Part shown: positions 22,660 to 34,699 of the stretch, in pieces
Position numbering within the stretch: position 1 is the stretch's first letter
How the letters are laid out: each line of letters opens with the position of its first letter
From: Macrolepiota albuminosa
Taxonomy: Eukaryota; Basidiomycota; Agaricomycetes; Agaricales; Agaricaceae
NCBI GenBank assembly: GCA_027475525.1
Contig: JAMWFC010000046.1
Location: 1,240,001-1,304,000 of the forward strand
Length of the DNA: 64,000 nucleotides
Reading direction: 5' to 3'
Translations under genes and position numbers: made by a program
Notes under the pieces: model-generated
Told to the model about the DNA's origin: nothing
Database searches by the model: none
What the model saw: the letters and a program-made list of their open reading frames with translations, nothing else

Positions 22660-25600
22660 TATACCTTGATGCGCTCAGTCCAAGTAGAAGCCTATCACCG
22701 CATGCAAAATAGGTCCCTGTCTGACCAGATGGGTTGGCCAGCTTGAATTTCAGTCTTGGTTTAGAATGTTCTCCATCTGGTGCCCACTCTGGTCATGGGC
22801 AGCTTTGCCCTCAATTTGCTGCAGGAGTTCTGCATACTACAAACCGCATATTGCAGTCACAATCCAAGTTGGCCTTTTTGGCCAGGAAGGTTCTCACATG
22901 CTGATCCTGTAAGAGTGCTCCAGCAGGCAGTAGTCACCTGCTTCCTCCTTTGTGGCCACTACAATGCTCATAATGGTTAGCAGTCTTAAGAGACTGCTCA
23001 TACCTGATGGTGTACACCACACTCTTTCACATTGTTGACCTCTGAAGACAGCCCGTCTTCATGTATCAGATAGTGGCACATGTCTGCTGGAATACCATCC
23101 AAGAATGTTTTGAGCATCATATACCCATCTGAGTATACTGCCATATTCTGGGCATGGTCATTAAGGGTATTGTAGAATCTTTGTACTCCCAACTTCTTGG
23201 TGGACTTGGTGGACTGGAAGTCCTGCATGGCATCCTGTAGTGTCAAAGGGTGCACAAATCGATTGTACAGTCCTATAAGGACTCCTTTGAATATCCACTC
23301 ATAATGGACCCAGTTGATGTGCAATACTGCTCATCAAAACTACCCTATGGCCTCTCTGGCCAAGAACTCAGGCAGAACAAAGATTTGTTCTCGTTCCATA
23401 TGGTCACTTCCATATAAGCACATGGCAAGGTGGGTGCATACATCCATCACCCAGTCCTCCAAGTCACTAAACTTGGACATGCCTACTATCTGCTTTATGC
23501 AGCTTCATCTCATCTGATAACCATAAGGTTACCCCCAGGACATCATCAACAACTCAATGCAGGCAATTGTGCATGGCTTCACAATGCATCTGGATGGCCT
23601 TCTGCTAGCAATCTAGTTGCTAAATCAGCAGCTTGGAGAAGTGACTTCCCTCATCTACCCTGTGGCAGACGTTCCAAGCCTCCTTGACTGTGGGCATAAT
23701 TGCTCTTATTTCAGGGAATCGACCTAGGGTGTCAGGTTCCGCTGACAATGGGGGCCTCCGGAGGCGAGCAGGTCCTTACTAGGTAGACTCAAAGTCTACA
23801 GAGAGTCTCCAGGTAATGGAGGATAAATTCTGAAGTTATGGTGGAGATGCAAGAATGCTACGGAGCACTGGAGTTTGTGGGGAGGGATGGAGCAGGATCC
23901 CAGGCTAAGTCCGGAATGCAAGGACAGGGGAAGGCAAAGCCTGTTAGAGCAAAGGATAACAGAGGATGATCAGGAAAGAGACTAAGACCGGCAGACTGAG
24001 TTGAGTTTGAAATGAGACTGTTAGAAGACCGGGAGACTTGAGAGAGTAAGAAGATAGATTGAGTGAATAGTACAAAGTAGACACAAGAGTGTAGAGATAT
24101 ATGTTTTAGCAATATCAAGACTACTGTAATGGATTGCAGACTACCAGCTATATATCTGCATTGGTTAAGGTCTGGTGCATCTGGGTGAGTTCCAGGTTGG
24201 GTCCCATGTGGTTGGTCCTGTGCGCTGAATTGTCTGGGTATGAGTCCTGTGTGCTGTATTGTCTGGATACAGGTGTGGCGCTGGAGGAACTGGTTTGGGG
24301 CCTGTTGGGGGCTGGTCGACGGGGGGCAGTCGGGGTCCAAGAGGGAAGGGCTAGAGCCCATCAGGGGTTGGTTGTGTCAAAGAGTGGGGGTGAGTATGGG
24401 TGTGGGTCAGCTGGCTGGATGACAAGGGCGGGGTGTTGCTGGTGCAGGTCGTGACATAGGGCATTCATTTTGGCTGTTATCAGAAGCATCACGTCTGGTG
24501 ATGCCATCTCAATTGAAGAAGTCTCCCTGATCATGATTGTTGTGCCACCCTGGTTCTGGAGAAGCTTGGTTCTCCTGGCACTGCATTAGAAATTGATGAT
24601 GCATCTTGTCAATGGGCTTAGTGCCCTCAAATACAATGCTCTGATCATCAATAAGGGACTGTCCCTTAGTCCTGAGGTTGCCATTGCACATACGTTGATA
24701 TGTGACTCTGTTACTCAATGTTTCTGCCATTGGCATGCGCAGCATCACAAATGCCTCACTCTCAACCTTAAACGCAGTACTATTGTGTCTATCTGGGCCC
24801 GACATATCTGTCTTAGAGTCTCGGTTACACATGTGTGGGGGCTCCTCATGCCATCCTTGTCCTGCTAGAGTATAGAAGGTACTCTCCAGTTTTACTTTGG
24901 GCACTTCCTGCACCTGTGCTAGTGCCTCCACTAGCTTGACTCCAACGTCTTGATTATGACATGCCAAGCATTTCTTGGATGTGTGGCTCCAGAGGGTTGA
25001 CACCCCTGATTGCCTTGCAGCCTTCCACTGCAAATACATCTGCAGTTCAATGGTGAGAACTCTCACCATCAAATCAGTACTGAAAACATTGGGCACTTTG
25101 TGCCCTTATTGCCTAAGTGCTACTATATGCGCTGAAGCATAGTGCTTGAGTTGCGCTTGGGTGGTGTATTTCATTACCTCTGGGTGTAAATCCCAGAACA
25201 TCCACAAGTGCATGGTATACGCGGTTTTCAACTGCTGCTCCTCTGCTCTGGTGTTGTCATCACTAGACAACTCAATCATCTCTTCCAGGAGCTCTGCCAC
25301 CTCCAGGACTTCCTCCATTGCTGGTGTGCACGGGAAACAATTTTCTGTGCAGGCTACTTCAGGAATTGCAGCCTCCTCTAGTACCTCCTCTACATGGGCT
25401 TCCACTATCCTGATGGGCATTGAGCCCACCTGCCTGGCCCCACTACTCCAGCTCAGGGAAATAGGTCTCCCAGTCTGTACAGATGACTCAGTGTCTCCTG
25501 AAATGTCCTGGGCACCTGTTGACTGCCGGCCTTTGTCAGGGGGCTTTTTGGAAGCTAGCTGGCTGGACTGTCGCAGTCCTCCTGGCAGCTGCATAACTGG

Positions 25601-25820
25601 GGGAGTTAATTCTCCTGGCATCTTGTCTCGTGGCCATTGCTGGCCATCCTGTTGTGAGCTCTCAGCTCTCTGGGCCTCGCTTTCATTCCCAGGCAGGTCG
25701 GTGCTCCAACCTCAGTCTTGAGCCTTGGGTCTTGACTGACCCACATTGGACACTGGCACGTCCTGAGTGTCTGCTGGGTCTCCCTGTAGGTCATGGGCAT
25801 TCCACCCACCATCAGTGGAA
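22660..25820 (-). pseudogene. Gypsy-2 Gag (broken; carries a solo LTR)
   Basis: The clearest capsid segment is 23324-22998 on the minus strand (WIFKGVLIGLYNRF, FYNTLNDHAQNMAVYSDGYM, FLDGIPADMCHYLIHE), a pattern I associate with Gag of agaric Ty3/gypsy elements. 25621-25106 and 25096-24509 are the acidic N-terminal part. Gag is interrupted at 23730-24456 by a solo LTR. Several stops are present. Gag, protease and RT lie in the right order on this strand for one element. Confidence 0.8.
23730..24456. repeat. Solo LTR, 727 bp, family TGTCAGGTTCCGC
   Basis: Begins TGTCAGGTTCCGC, ends CGTGACA, and is flanked by the 5-bp duplication TAGGG (23725-23729, 24457-24461). The first 17 bases equal those of the solo LTR at 37301-38077, so both belong to one family. 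It interrupts gypsy-2 gag. Confidence 0.93.
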
Positions 25821-25908
25821 ACTGCAGAGATGGAATTACTCATTAATCCCCTGTTTGAAGTTTGCATGGTGTGGCTGTGCAAGAAGCTCGAGAAGCTGAT
25901 AAAGTTCT

Positions 25909-26208
25909 GTCAATCTCAGCGACTGACATTGGATGCTAGGCAATAGATCCTAGCTGACAGATTCAAAAAAATGTAACAAAGTTACAGAATTCAATGAGAG
26001 CTTACAGTTCACACTAGACAGAATCAGACCAGTCTGATCTATTGACTATGTAGAATAAATATAAAAATAAGCTGCTTAATAAGCAGCTAGTAAAACTATT
26101 TATAATAATGTAATTAATAATATTATATTATAATAAATATAATATAATATTGACTACTAAAGTAAGTATAAGCTATGTGGCCAGCACCACATAGCTGACT
26201 ACGCTACA
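25909..26208 (-). repeat. Probable gypsy-2 5' LTR (about 300 bp)
   Basis: On the minus strand it begins TGTAGC and ends GATTGACA, is very AT-rich, and contains TATAAATA. It lies just upstream of gypsy-2 gag. Outside it the CRN relic begins at once. The partner LTR would lie left of the window, so boundaries are by end motifs only. No TGG-type primer site follows. Confidence 0.6.
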
Positions 26209-26690
26209 GAGATGAAGCTCAAAAAAGACTTGATTTTAGCAATAAACCAAAGTCAATGACTCTGAGGACCAGTCAGATGATATGTCTGTGAATGAATATT
26301 GTAGTGAGAATGCCAAGGAACAATACCACTCAGTATAGCCACCCTTGAATTAATATATATCTCATAATAACTTGCTCGACATAGTAGTTCTAATGATTGA
26401 GTAAACGTCAATTTTTAAAATACTATGTCCATGTGTTCATGGTCAAGTCCAGTGAAAATCACGTCGAGCAAGAACGAGCCAAATTGTGCCAAATAGATTG
26501 GGCAAGTGTAGGAGTGTGGTTGTCCAGGATGATTCTGACACCCAAATCTATTTCCACTAGTTCTAACTAGCACTGACTCTCTACACGTGACGTGTGCAGG
26601 AAATCTCACTCTTTTTAACTTTTTCAATATTCAGAATAGCCCTAAACAAGCTACAAAATTCATGCTAAAGGCACAAATTGTAGCTCACTA
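26209..26690 (+). pseudogene. Decayed 3' end of a CRN/RHS-like gene plus its downstream flank
   Basis: It aligns along its length with 49853-50265, covering the last about 40 codons, the stop and some 280 bp of 3' flank of the intact gene at 46665-49979. Most differences are CG to TG or CA. Because non-coding flank and stop are included, it derives from a segmental copy, not from a cDNA. At 26645-26690 it runs into a decayed version of the hairpin found upstream of the intact gene. The rest of this copy was probably displaced by gypsy-2. Confidence 0.9.
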
Positions 26691-28170
26691 TTTATATAAT
26701 ATGGAACAACTATTTTGTGGGAACTATCTGATTAGTAAGGCTGACCAAGGCTGACCAAGAACCTTCCTTTTAGGGTAACAACATAAGAGTTGGCTCATTT
26801 GAGTATAAAGAAATTCCAAGAAAATCACTAAAAAATCAGGAAAAATTCAAGGCTACTGATACACTGATTTGAGTTTTTTTTAAGCTTCATAAATGCTTGA
26901 AGAAATCTGAAAAATTCAAGAAAAATTCAATTTAGCTTACATTGCAGGAGATGTTAGTGGAAAATGCTCAAATAATTTCAGAAAAATCACCAGAAAATCA
27001 GGAAAAATTTGAGAGCTACTAATATACTGATTTTTAGTTTTTTTAAGATTTATAAATGCTTAAAAAATCTTTTATACTTTGAGATGTGAGAAAAGCTACT
27101 GAGTTGTGGAAGACCAAGGGGTTGAGGCTGGGATTGAGCATTGAGTTGCAATTACTAAGGCCTTAACCAAATGATAGCTCATAATATAAGGGACAACTTT
27201 TGTGGAAATTTGATATGATGACTAAATATTTGTCAGCTAAGTCATTAATGACTAAGGCTAACAAATAGTTGTTTTTTTTGTCTCTTTTTTGGTCATTTAG
27301 AAAAAGAAAATATATATTAATTATTATTTAAATAAAAAAAATGTGTATATCAAATATGCCACCTTTCAGACATATGTGGAAGGGGTCCAGAGTCTGTGGA
27401 TGTGGCTGAGGCCCAAATGTGATTTAGTGAATACCAGTTTTCACATCTTGCATGTTTTCAAACTGAACAGCACCAATTTTTCCATAGTTTCAACATTGTA
27501 GTGAGTAAACTACACTACAAAGTAAGTGTTGATTGATTGATTGATGTACAAATATTAATAACCATTCTTCTAGCAAAACTTTGAAACTCAATTACAAAGT
27601 ATGTATTGATTGATTGATTGATTGATTAATATTAATAAATGATCAATTTAGCTACAACTTTGAAACTTGATTACAAAGTAAGTATTGACTGATTGAGGGG
27701 GCAACTTGTACCTGAACCACCAACATGGTCAGAAAAAAGACTCTTGTCTGCAGACAAGTATGTTGCTAAAGGAGACTCCTGCTGAGGCAAAGGAGAACCC
27801 CAAGGTATCCACATAGGGTGGCTGCCATAGCGGCAGCCAACAAGTTGAATTTGGAGTAGAAAACTCCCTCCTGTGGCTAATGACCTACATATAACAACAT
27901 GTATATGCCACTAGATAGACTTCCTAGCAATACATATCTCCCCTCCCCATAGTTACACCAGAATAGAAGCAACTGGAACAGAAGAGGACATGCCTCATCT
28001 AAACCAATGACAAGTAAGCCCAGAAACAACACAACTACCAAGCTTTGGGAACTATCAGGTGCCACTGCTTCCCAAAAAAAAAAAAAGAAAAGGGTAGAAC
28101 AATAAAAGAAAATAAAATAAAGACAAAACAAACAGAACACACAGCATAAGCCCCATAGAATACTGACTCT
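26691..28170. other. AT-rich, CpG-depleted spacer
   Basis: No gene is supported. It holds short decayed repeats (a phrase around AGAAAATCAC...AAAAATCAGGAAAAATT recurs near 26820 and 26985), a short direct repeat GGCTGACCAA near 26741, and GATT microsatellites at 27530-27545 and 27605-27628. The stretch around 27110-27180 resembles 38325-38460, suggesting a shared old repeat. Confidence 0.5.
27605..27628. repeat. GATT microsatellite
   Basis: About six tandem GATT units; a second shorter run lies at 27530-27545. Confidence 0.9.
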
Positions 28171-29460
28171 ATGGAGAACCCAACAGCCAGTAATCTCTTA
28201 AACAGCCCCCATACATATGCTGATGCAGTCATGAACTCTCTAGGAAAAAGCAAAGGCCTAGGAGTCCTCTCTACACTAGACATTTGGAGGAACACTGAAA
28301 ACAATGCCAGAAGGGAGGACACCCTCATGAATGTCTCAGAGCCTCCTCTCATCCCAGAGACAAACATAGCAAGCACAGAAGAGGAGGAACCAGAGCTATG
28401 GTTTGAGATGACACAAAATGACATAACAAATGGGAGGGGTTTTAGGAGAACAGCAATGCCAGTAGGAGGCTGGCCAAAAATATACCTTGCTGCCTCCCCA
28501 ACCTATAATGTAGCAGAAGAAACAATGAGTGAGTAGGAAGACCTAGAGAAACTGACACTGTGGGCCTACCTATACCATGCCAAATATAAAGCCATGGTGG
28601 CAGGAAAAACAAAAACAGAGGATGCAATCAAAAATATCATAAAAAACCTGATCAACACCCAGAATGATGAATTGATAGCCATTATATTTCCAGAACAAGA
28701 TCTTTTGCCTGGAAGAAAAAACCGCTTCTCCCACCCCTATCACTTATGCATTGTTGGTCTCACTCATGCTGAAGCAAAATGCCTCACAAACATTGAGGTT
28801 GTATCCTCTACAAATGCCACAGTCTTCTTTGTACCAAAAAATGTCCCCTGCCAACTCTACATACTGACAATCAAAGGCCTGTGCTACAGCAACACCAAGG
28901 GCCAGGGAACTAGTAGAACACCTAGCATGGAGGTCTTTCCAAGAGTCACTGGAAATTAGAGCCATAATAAGACAAAAGTGACCGTCTCTAGCGAGGAAGT
29001 GGAAGAATGCACTTTCAACATCCAGGCCTCTTTCCTTTTCATAAAACAACGTGATGACACCATCAGGTGCTAGAATATCTACTTTGTAGAGGACCCAGGC
29101 TACAGCAACACAGACTACAAACTGTTATGAAAGAAAATGCGAGCATGCCACTTCAAAACAATAAGCTTTGAAAAGAGGTATGCCATGACAAATGACCAAC
29201 CACTATGCATAGGCTGTAAGTCAGCTGATCACAACTCATTCAACTGCTCCTTCTCCAAAGTACTGGTATGGCTAGGCTATAAGCCAGATGGCCCAGGAGA
29301 TGTTGCAGGCACAAACAAATTTACAGATGAGGATGTGAACAGTAATGCACATAGGTCTAATGGAGTATATATGAGGCATCAGTTCCAGTCATCCAATAGA
29401 GGAAACATGCACAGGAACAGAGGCAGAGGTCGAGCATTCAGAGGTCAAGGCAGAATGTAG
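28171..29460 (+). pseudogene. LINE ORF1 (RNA-binding, zinc knuckle; stops)
   Basis: Three open pieces in one frame (28171-28536, 28594-28959, 29137-29460) are separated by TAG, TGA and similar stops. The last has CIGCKSADHNSFNC, a C-x2-C-x4-H-x4-C knuckle, followed by a basic Arg/Gly-rich tail (RNRGRGRAFRGQGR), both typical of nucleic-acid-binding ORF1/Gag-like proteins. Confidence 0.85.
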
Positions 29461-29829
29461 AATACACCCTGTGCCAGTTACTTTTCTCTATAGAAATGCA
29501 ACTATAAAATATGCAAGCTCTGCCAAAAAAATAAGACATAAAGACACCCCAACACCACCCTCAAGACTAAACATCTCAACCCTCCCCTAACAAACATGAT
29601 GATAAGTGGACAATTGATTGAATATACTAACATAGGTGATTATACACAGGTCTACAGCAACAACTCCTTGATGGGAGGAGGGAGAAATAACAAGGCTGCC
29701 AGTCATCCTCCTAACAATCTCCAACAAGGTGATGGAGGCAGAGGCCCACAGCAGGTACAGGCTACAGAAGCCTGCAGAGAGCCTGCATTGAATGCACAAG
29801 AAGCATCCGAACTCCAAGAATGAAGGACA

Positions 29830-32800
29830 TTCTGAGGCTCTGATGAGCCCACAGAAGCATCCAAAGAATGGCAGAGTGGAAACGAGCTCAGGATCAAAAT
29901 AAGAAAACATAAACATGGTGGCTTTAAGATTGCCTTTCTGAATATGAAAGGAGGCAGCTCTAAGGAAACATCAGAAAAATGGAGTGAGATAAGCCTAATG
30001 GTACTCCAAAACAAGATAGATATACTGGCACTCCAAAAAACGCATCTGACACAAGAAAGATGTTGTAGACTGAATGAGGTATATGGAAAGAGAATACACA
30101 TAGTATCCTCAATAGACAAAAACACACCCAACAGGATAGGGGGTAGCAATTGTCCTAAACAAAAGCTCTACTTGCTAGAAAGAAGCAGACATAGAGGAAG
30201 TAAGCAGAAGCAGGGCAATTCTACTATCTCTACCTTGAACACTCAAAACAAAGTTTACATGCCTAGCAATATATGCCCTGAACAGTCACCAGGAAAACTA
30301 AGACTTCTGGACAAGTGTTAGAAGTACATGGAAATCTAAGAAATTAGAGAAATCATTATACATGCTAGGCAATTTTAACCTGGTTGAAGAATCTGCAGAC
30401 TGACTACCACCCCATAGCAACCCTGAGCCTGCAGTAAGTGCCTTAAATAACCTAAAAAATCTTTTCTGCATAACAGATGGATGGCAAGACAAGAACTCTA
30501 GCACACTAGGCTTTTTTTCCAGGTAGAGAACAACACTACCTAGTCGAGGATCAATAAAATATACATCAGACAGGACCTACTAAAGTTCTGCAATAGCTAG
30601 GCAATAGAGAGGACAGGAGTAGGCAGCTGGATACTAAACCCCTGGATCTTATACTAAGGCCCTGTAAGGTACTCTATGCTAGTCTTCCTGCTGGAGAACC
30701 CAAAACTGATAAAGCTGCTAAAAGAGATAGGAAGAAAGTACTAAGCCAAAGCAGAGATGGCAAAAAAGCACAGGACTGAACAAAACAACCCACAAATAGT
30801 CTACAAACAGATAAAAGAGGATCTAGGAAGAATAGTGAGAGCTTTTCCAAAGCAAGCTATCTCAAAAATAGATACAGAAATAGAAAACCTGGAGGCCAAA
30901 AAAGCCCAAGTGCTTAACAATTTGGAAGTGGATGTGATGACCAGAAGTGAAGACTCCACTATTTTTGAAAGAATAAAACATTTAAAGAAGGTCAAACTAA
31001 GCAGAACAAGAGACAACACTGCTACCAGATTCTTTCTGGAGGGAGAGACATTAAAGAAGTATTGGATCAATACAAACAAGGAATCCAAACTGAGAGACTA
31101 CATCACTGCACTAAAAAATACCAACAAGAGTGCTAAACTACTGGTATAAAGATCAAAATCCATAGCAACTCTAGCAAGCAAATACCATAAGACCATGCAA
31201 ATACAAGACCCAATTACAGACTTTAGGAGACATTGTAAGACCATAAAAAAAGTCCTGAGTTATATAGATAGAAAACTAGATAAGCAACAAAGAAAAAAAC
31301 TAGGAAAAATGCTTACTAAAAAGGAGATACATGAGGCAATCAAGCAGCTCCCCAATGGCAAAGCAACTGGCCTTAATGAAATAGTACATGAAGTTTGGAA
31401 GACCCTACTACCCCAGAAGAAGAGTGAGGTAGACATTGAGGAAGAAACAAATCAGGAAATGAGAAATGACAAAGAAAGTTTCAACATAGCCAAGTATCTT
31501 ACAATGGTATACAATGACATTGAGAGATACAGTGTCTCAGAAGGGACAAACTTTGCAGAAGGCTGGTTCTGTCTGATATATAAGAGCAAGGATTGCACAG
31601 ACATAAGTAATTATAGACCTATAACTGTACTAAATACAGACTACAAAATACTCACAAAAGCCATCACAAATAGACTAGCAGAAGTGGCTCCCTGCCTGAT
31701 ACATGAAAATCAGGCTGGCTTTATAAAAGGCCGTAGAATCAAGGACCAGACAGAACTGGCTATACTTATCCTAGAATAGAGAGAGAGAAGAGAAGTCAAC
31801 AGAATGATCATGTGCCTGGACCTAGAAAAGGCCTACAATAAAATAAAACATGCTTTTCTGTGGAAAACTCTCAAGAAACTCCACTTCTCTAAAACTCTAA
31901 TAGACACAATGAAAGCACTATATAAAAATACTGAGACAACAGTAATATTGAATGGTAAAAAAGAAACACCCTACAAAGTAATGAAAGGGGTCAGGCAGGG
32001 AGACTCAATGTCCTGCCTGCTATTTAACCTGGCAATTGAGTCTCTGGCACAAATGCTACAAAAGTCAGACCTAAAAGGCATTAAAACAAGTGAGGATGCA
32101 GAAAGACTAATAGTGAAACTGTTTGCAGATGACACAACAGTCTACCTCTCCAAAGATGATAGTCTGGAAAGTCTTCAGAAAATCTTAGACAAATGGTGTG
32201 CTGCCTCAGGGGCAAGATTTGATATTCTCAAAACAACATTAATCCCAATTGGGAACATGAGGTTTAGAGAAAACCTAATCAATACAAGGAAAGTAAAGGA
32301 AAACAATGAACCAATACCATCAGTACTGCATATTGCAGCTGAGGAGGAAGCTATCTGGGTACTAAGAGCCTTTATTGGCAACAATGTAGAGAACACAAGT
32401 ATCTGGACACCCACTCTAGACAAGATAACAAGCAAGCTAGAAAAATGGTCAAGAGGCCACTTTATAGTTGAAGAAAAGAAATTGATTGTTAGCATAGTAA
32501 TGGGAGAAAAAACACAGTACAAAGCAACCGTACAAGAAATGCTACCCGAAATAGAGCTCAGACTGGAGAGGATAATCCAAGCCATCCTACTATTGGACTA
32601 GAAACCCTCTATAGACCACTTAAACAAGGAGGAAAGAAGCTCTTAGACATACAGTCAAGAAATGAGGCAATCCAAATAATGAAAGTTAAAAAGTACCTTA
32701 AACTAGATAAGCAATAACCAACTTGAGTGACAATAGCAGATAATCTAATAAGCATGAACGTAGCCAACAAAGCTAAGATAAACAACTCCAAGATGTACTT

Positions 32801-33897
32801 CAACACATTCCTTCAGGACATAAATGTCAATACCAGGAGCAGAGACAGTGACATATCTGCACCCCTAAAAAAATGATAAAGATGGCAAAAAAATATAAAG
32901 TTGCCTTGGCACCAATAAAACTTGAACCAGCCCTCAAACTTAAAATGCCCATCTGGCACCACACTGGCCTGACTGGAATGAAGTACATTGGGTATAATAT
33001 GGCAGCCACAAAATGCCAATGCATGAACCATGGCATAACAATAGTGGGAGGTCTACTTGAGCTGATCAGAGATACCTTAAAGAATACAAATCCAGAGCAT
33101 AACCCACAATGCAACTGCAAATGCCTGAAATGTAAGTTGGCCTGGAAAAATATATGCACAGACCCAAATAGATGCAGAAAAGCTGCAGCAGCATTAATGG
33201 GAAAACTTGACAAAAAATAGAACTCACTCAAGAAATGCGCACCTCTGGAAGATGATAACATACAAGCAACCTCCCCAGAATACCTTCCACAAGACAGCAG
33301 TACAGCCACCCCTTTCAATAAAGACACCACAACAAAGAACTCCTCATGGGAAGGCTTCAGAGCTTTCACAAAGACAACAACAATGAACAAAGACACATGA
33401 GTGCCAATAAACAATACAGGTATACAAGAAGTAATTGAAGTGTACACAGACAGATCATGCACAGACAACGGATGTGAGAATGCCAAGGCAGGTGCTGGAG
33501 TTTGGTATAGTGACAACCACCTAGGAAACTAGGCAACAGTCCTACTAAAAAATATAAATCAATCAAAGAATGCAGGAGAAATCATGGCAATTCTGCAAGC
33601 AGCCAAACTAATGCAGGAAACGTGCACCTAGTAATACTGAGCAACTCCCAGATTGCAATAGATGGCCTAACAAGAAACCTGACAAAATAGGAGGATGACA
33701 GCTGGATAGAGGTCAAGAACAAGAAAATCTTCCATCTTACAGCGTCACACCTCAGAGCAAGAAGTGGATCCATGACCTTTGTAAAAGTGAAAGGACACAG
33801 CAACCTACAGAGCAATGAGAAAGCAGATGGACTGGCAAAGGAGGAAACAAAGAAAGACCTACCAGCGGATCTGGACCTGACTCCAGTCTAAGGCCTC
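29830..33897 (+). pseudogene. LINE ORF2: endonuclease, reverse transcriptase, RNase H (broken)
   Basis: The endonuclease begins near 29925 (IAFLNMKGG). Its catalytic Glu box reads QKTH where QETH is usual, and GNFN replaces GDFN near 30370. RT spans 31195-32601: PNGKATGLNEI, NYRPITVLNTDYKILTK, ENQAGFIKGR, CLDLEKAYNKI, GVRQGDSMS and the catalytic FADDT near 32122. A Cys-rich motif (CNCKCLKCKLAW) lies at 33110-33160. RNase H starts near 33435 with VYTDRSC where TDGSC is usual. Many pieces share one frame and are broken by single stops, for example TAG at 31777-31779. Inactive. Confidence 0.9.
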
Positions 33898-34130
33898 TCC
33901 CACAACAGCATCAAGCTCAGCACAGCCATGCAATCCATACTCTACAAAGGGATCATTGAGTCAAAGCCAACCAACCCTATATAGAAAAGGAACATGCATA
34001 AATCTAGACATGATTAGATGGGCAGTGAAAGAAGTGAACAGAGAACTACCTACAGACAAAAAAATCTGGTCCTTGCTAAAGAATAAAACTGAAAGCCTTC
34101 ATGTAGAAGGTGACTCATAATGCCTATAAG

Positions 34131-34319
34131 CTGGGTAAATACTGGGGCTACAGTAGCTTAGCTAGCACTACTGTGATCCTAAAGCAGGAGCATGTGCTCT
34201 TGCAAGTAATGAGGTTATAAGATTAAACCATGCTTATGTGGAAAACAAATTAGATACTACATGAGTTATTTCAATGCTGCTGGGCAGTCATCATCCTCAT
34301 ATATTGACTGAAAAGGCCT
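34131..34319. other. Spacer between LINE and gypsy-3 LTR
   Basis: No gene or repeat structure recognised; it may include the LINE 3' untranslated end. Confidence 0.3.
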
Positions 34320-34685
34320 TGTTGTGCAGGCTATTAGTAAGCAACCAATCAGCACATGGCTTGATAAAGCAATGTAACCACCATACTTATGTCTGGACAG
34401 AAAAAAAAAACAGTTCTCTGATGTAACAGATTTGGGAAAGTCTAAGCTTACTAACCAAGCATATCATAGTATAGGTAAGCTGGAAAAATATAAGTGAAAC
34501 AAAGTCAGATAAAAGCTTAGCCTTATGGTCACACAACAGAACCAGATTGGTATGTGATTCTAGTACTACGTATAACAGTAAAATTAGCTGCCTTAGGTAA
34601 GGCAGCTAGCTAGTATGTAAAAATAAATATTGAATAATTAATATAATTAATATACTAATTAGTAAAGCCATAACACAATATGTTA
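34320..34685 (-). repeat. Probable 3' LTR of a third gypsy-like element
   Basis: On the minus strand it begins TGTAACA just after AAAGGGGAGCA (34686-34696, a polypurine tract) and can end CTGCACAACA, giving TGT...ACA ends and 366 bp. It is AT-rich and carries a GCTGCC...GGCAGC inverted repeat like that in the gypsy-2 LTR. The partner LTR was not found. Confidence 0.55.
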
Positions 34686-34699
34686 CATGCTCCCCTTTG

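Larger units (their letters stand above)
28171..34130 (+). mobile_element. LINE (non-LTR) retrotransposon, probably Tad1-like, inactive
   Basis: It has ORF1 with a zinc knuckle, then ORF2 with apurinic-type endonuclease, RT, a Cys/His-rich segment and RNase H, all on the plus strand. This combination is known for the Tad1 clade of fungal LINEs; the clade assignment is an inference. Nearly all CpG sites are gone and many stops are TAG/TGA, as expected for C-to-T decay. The 5' and 3' limits are approximate; no poly-A tail or target duplication was found. Confidence 0.88.
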
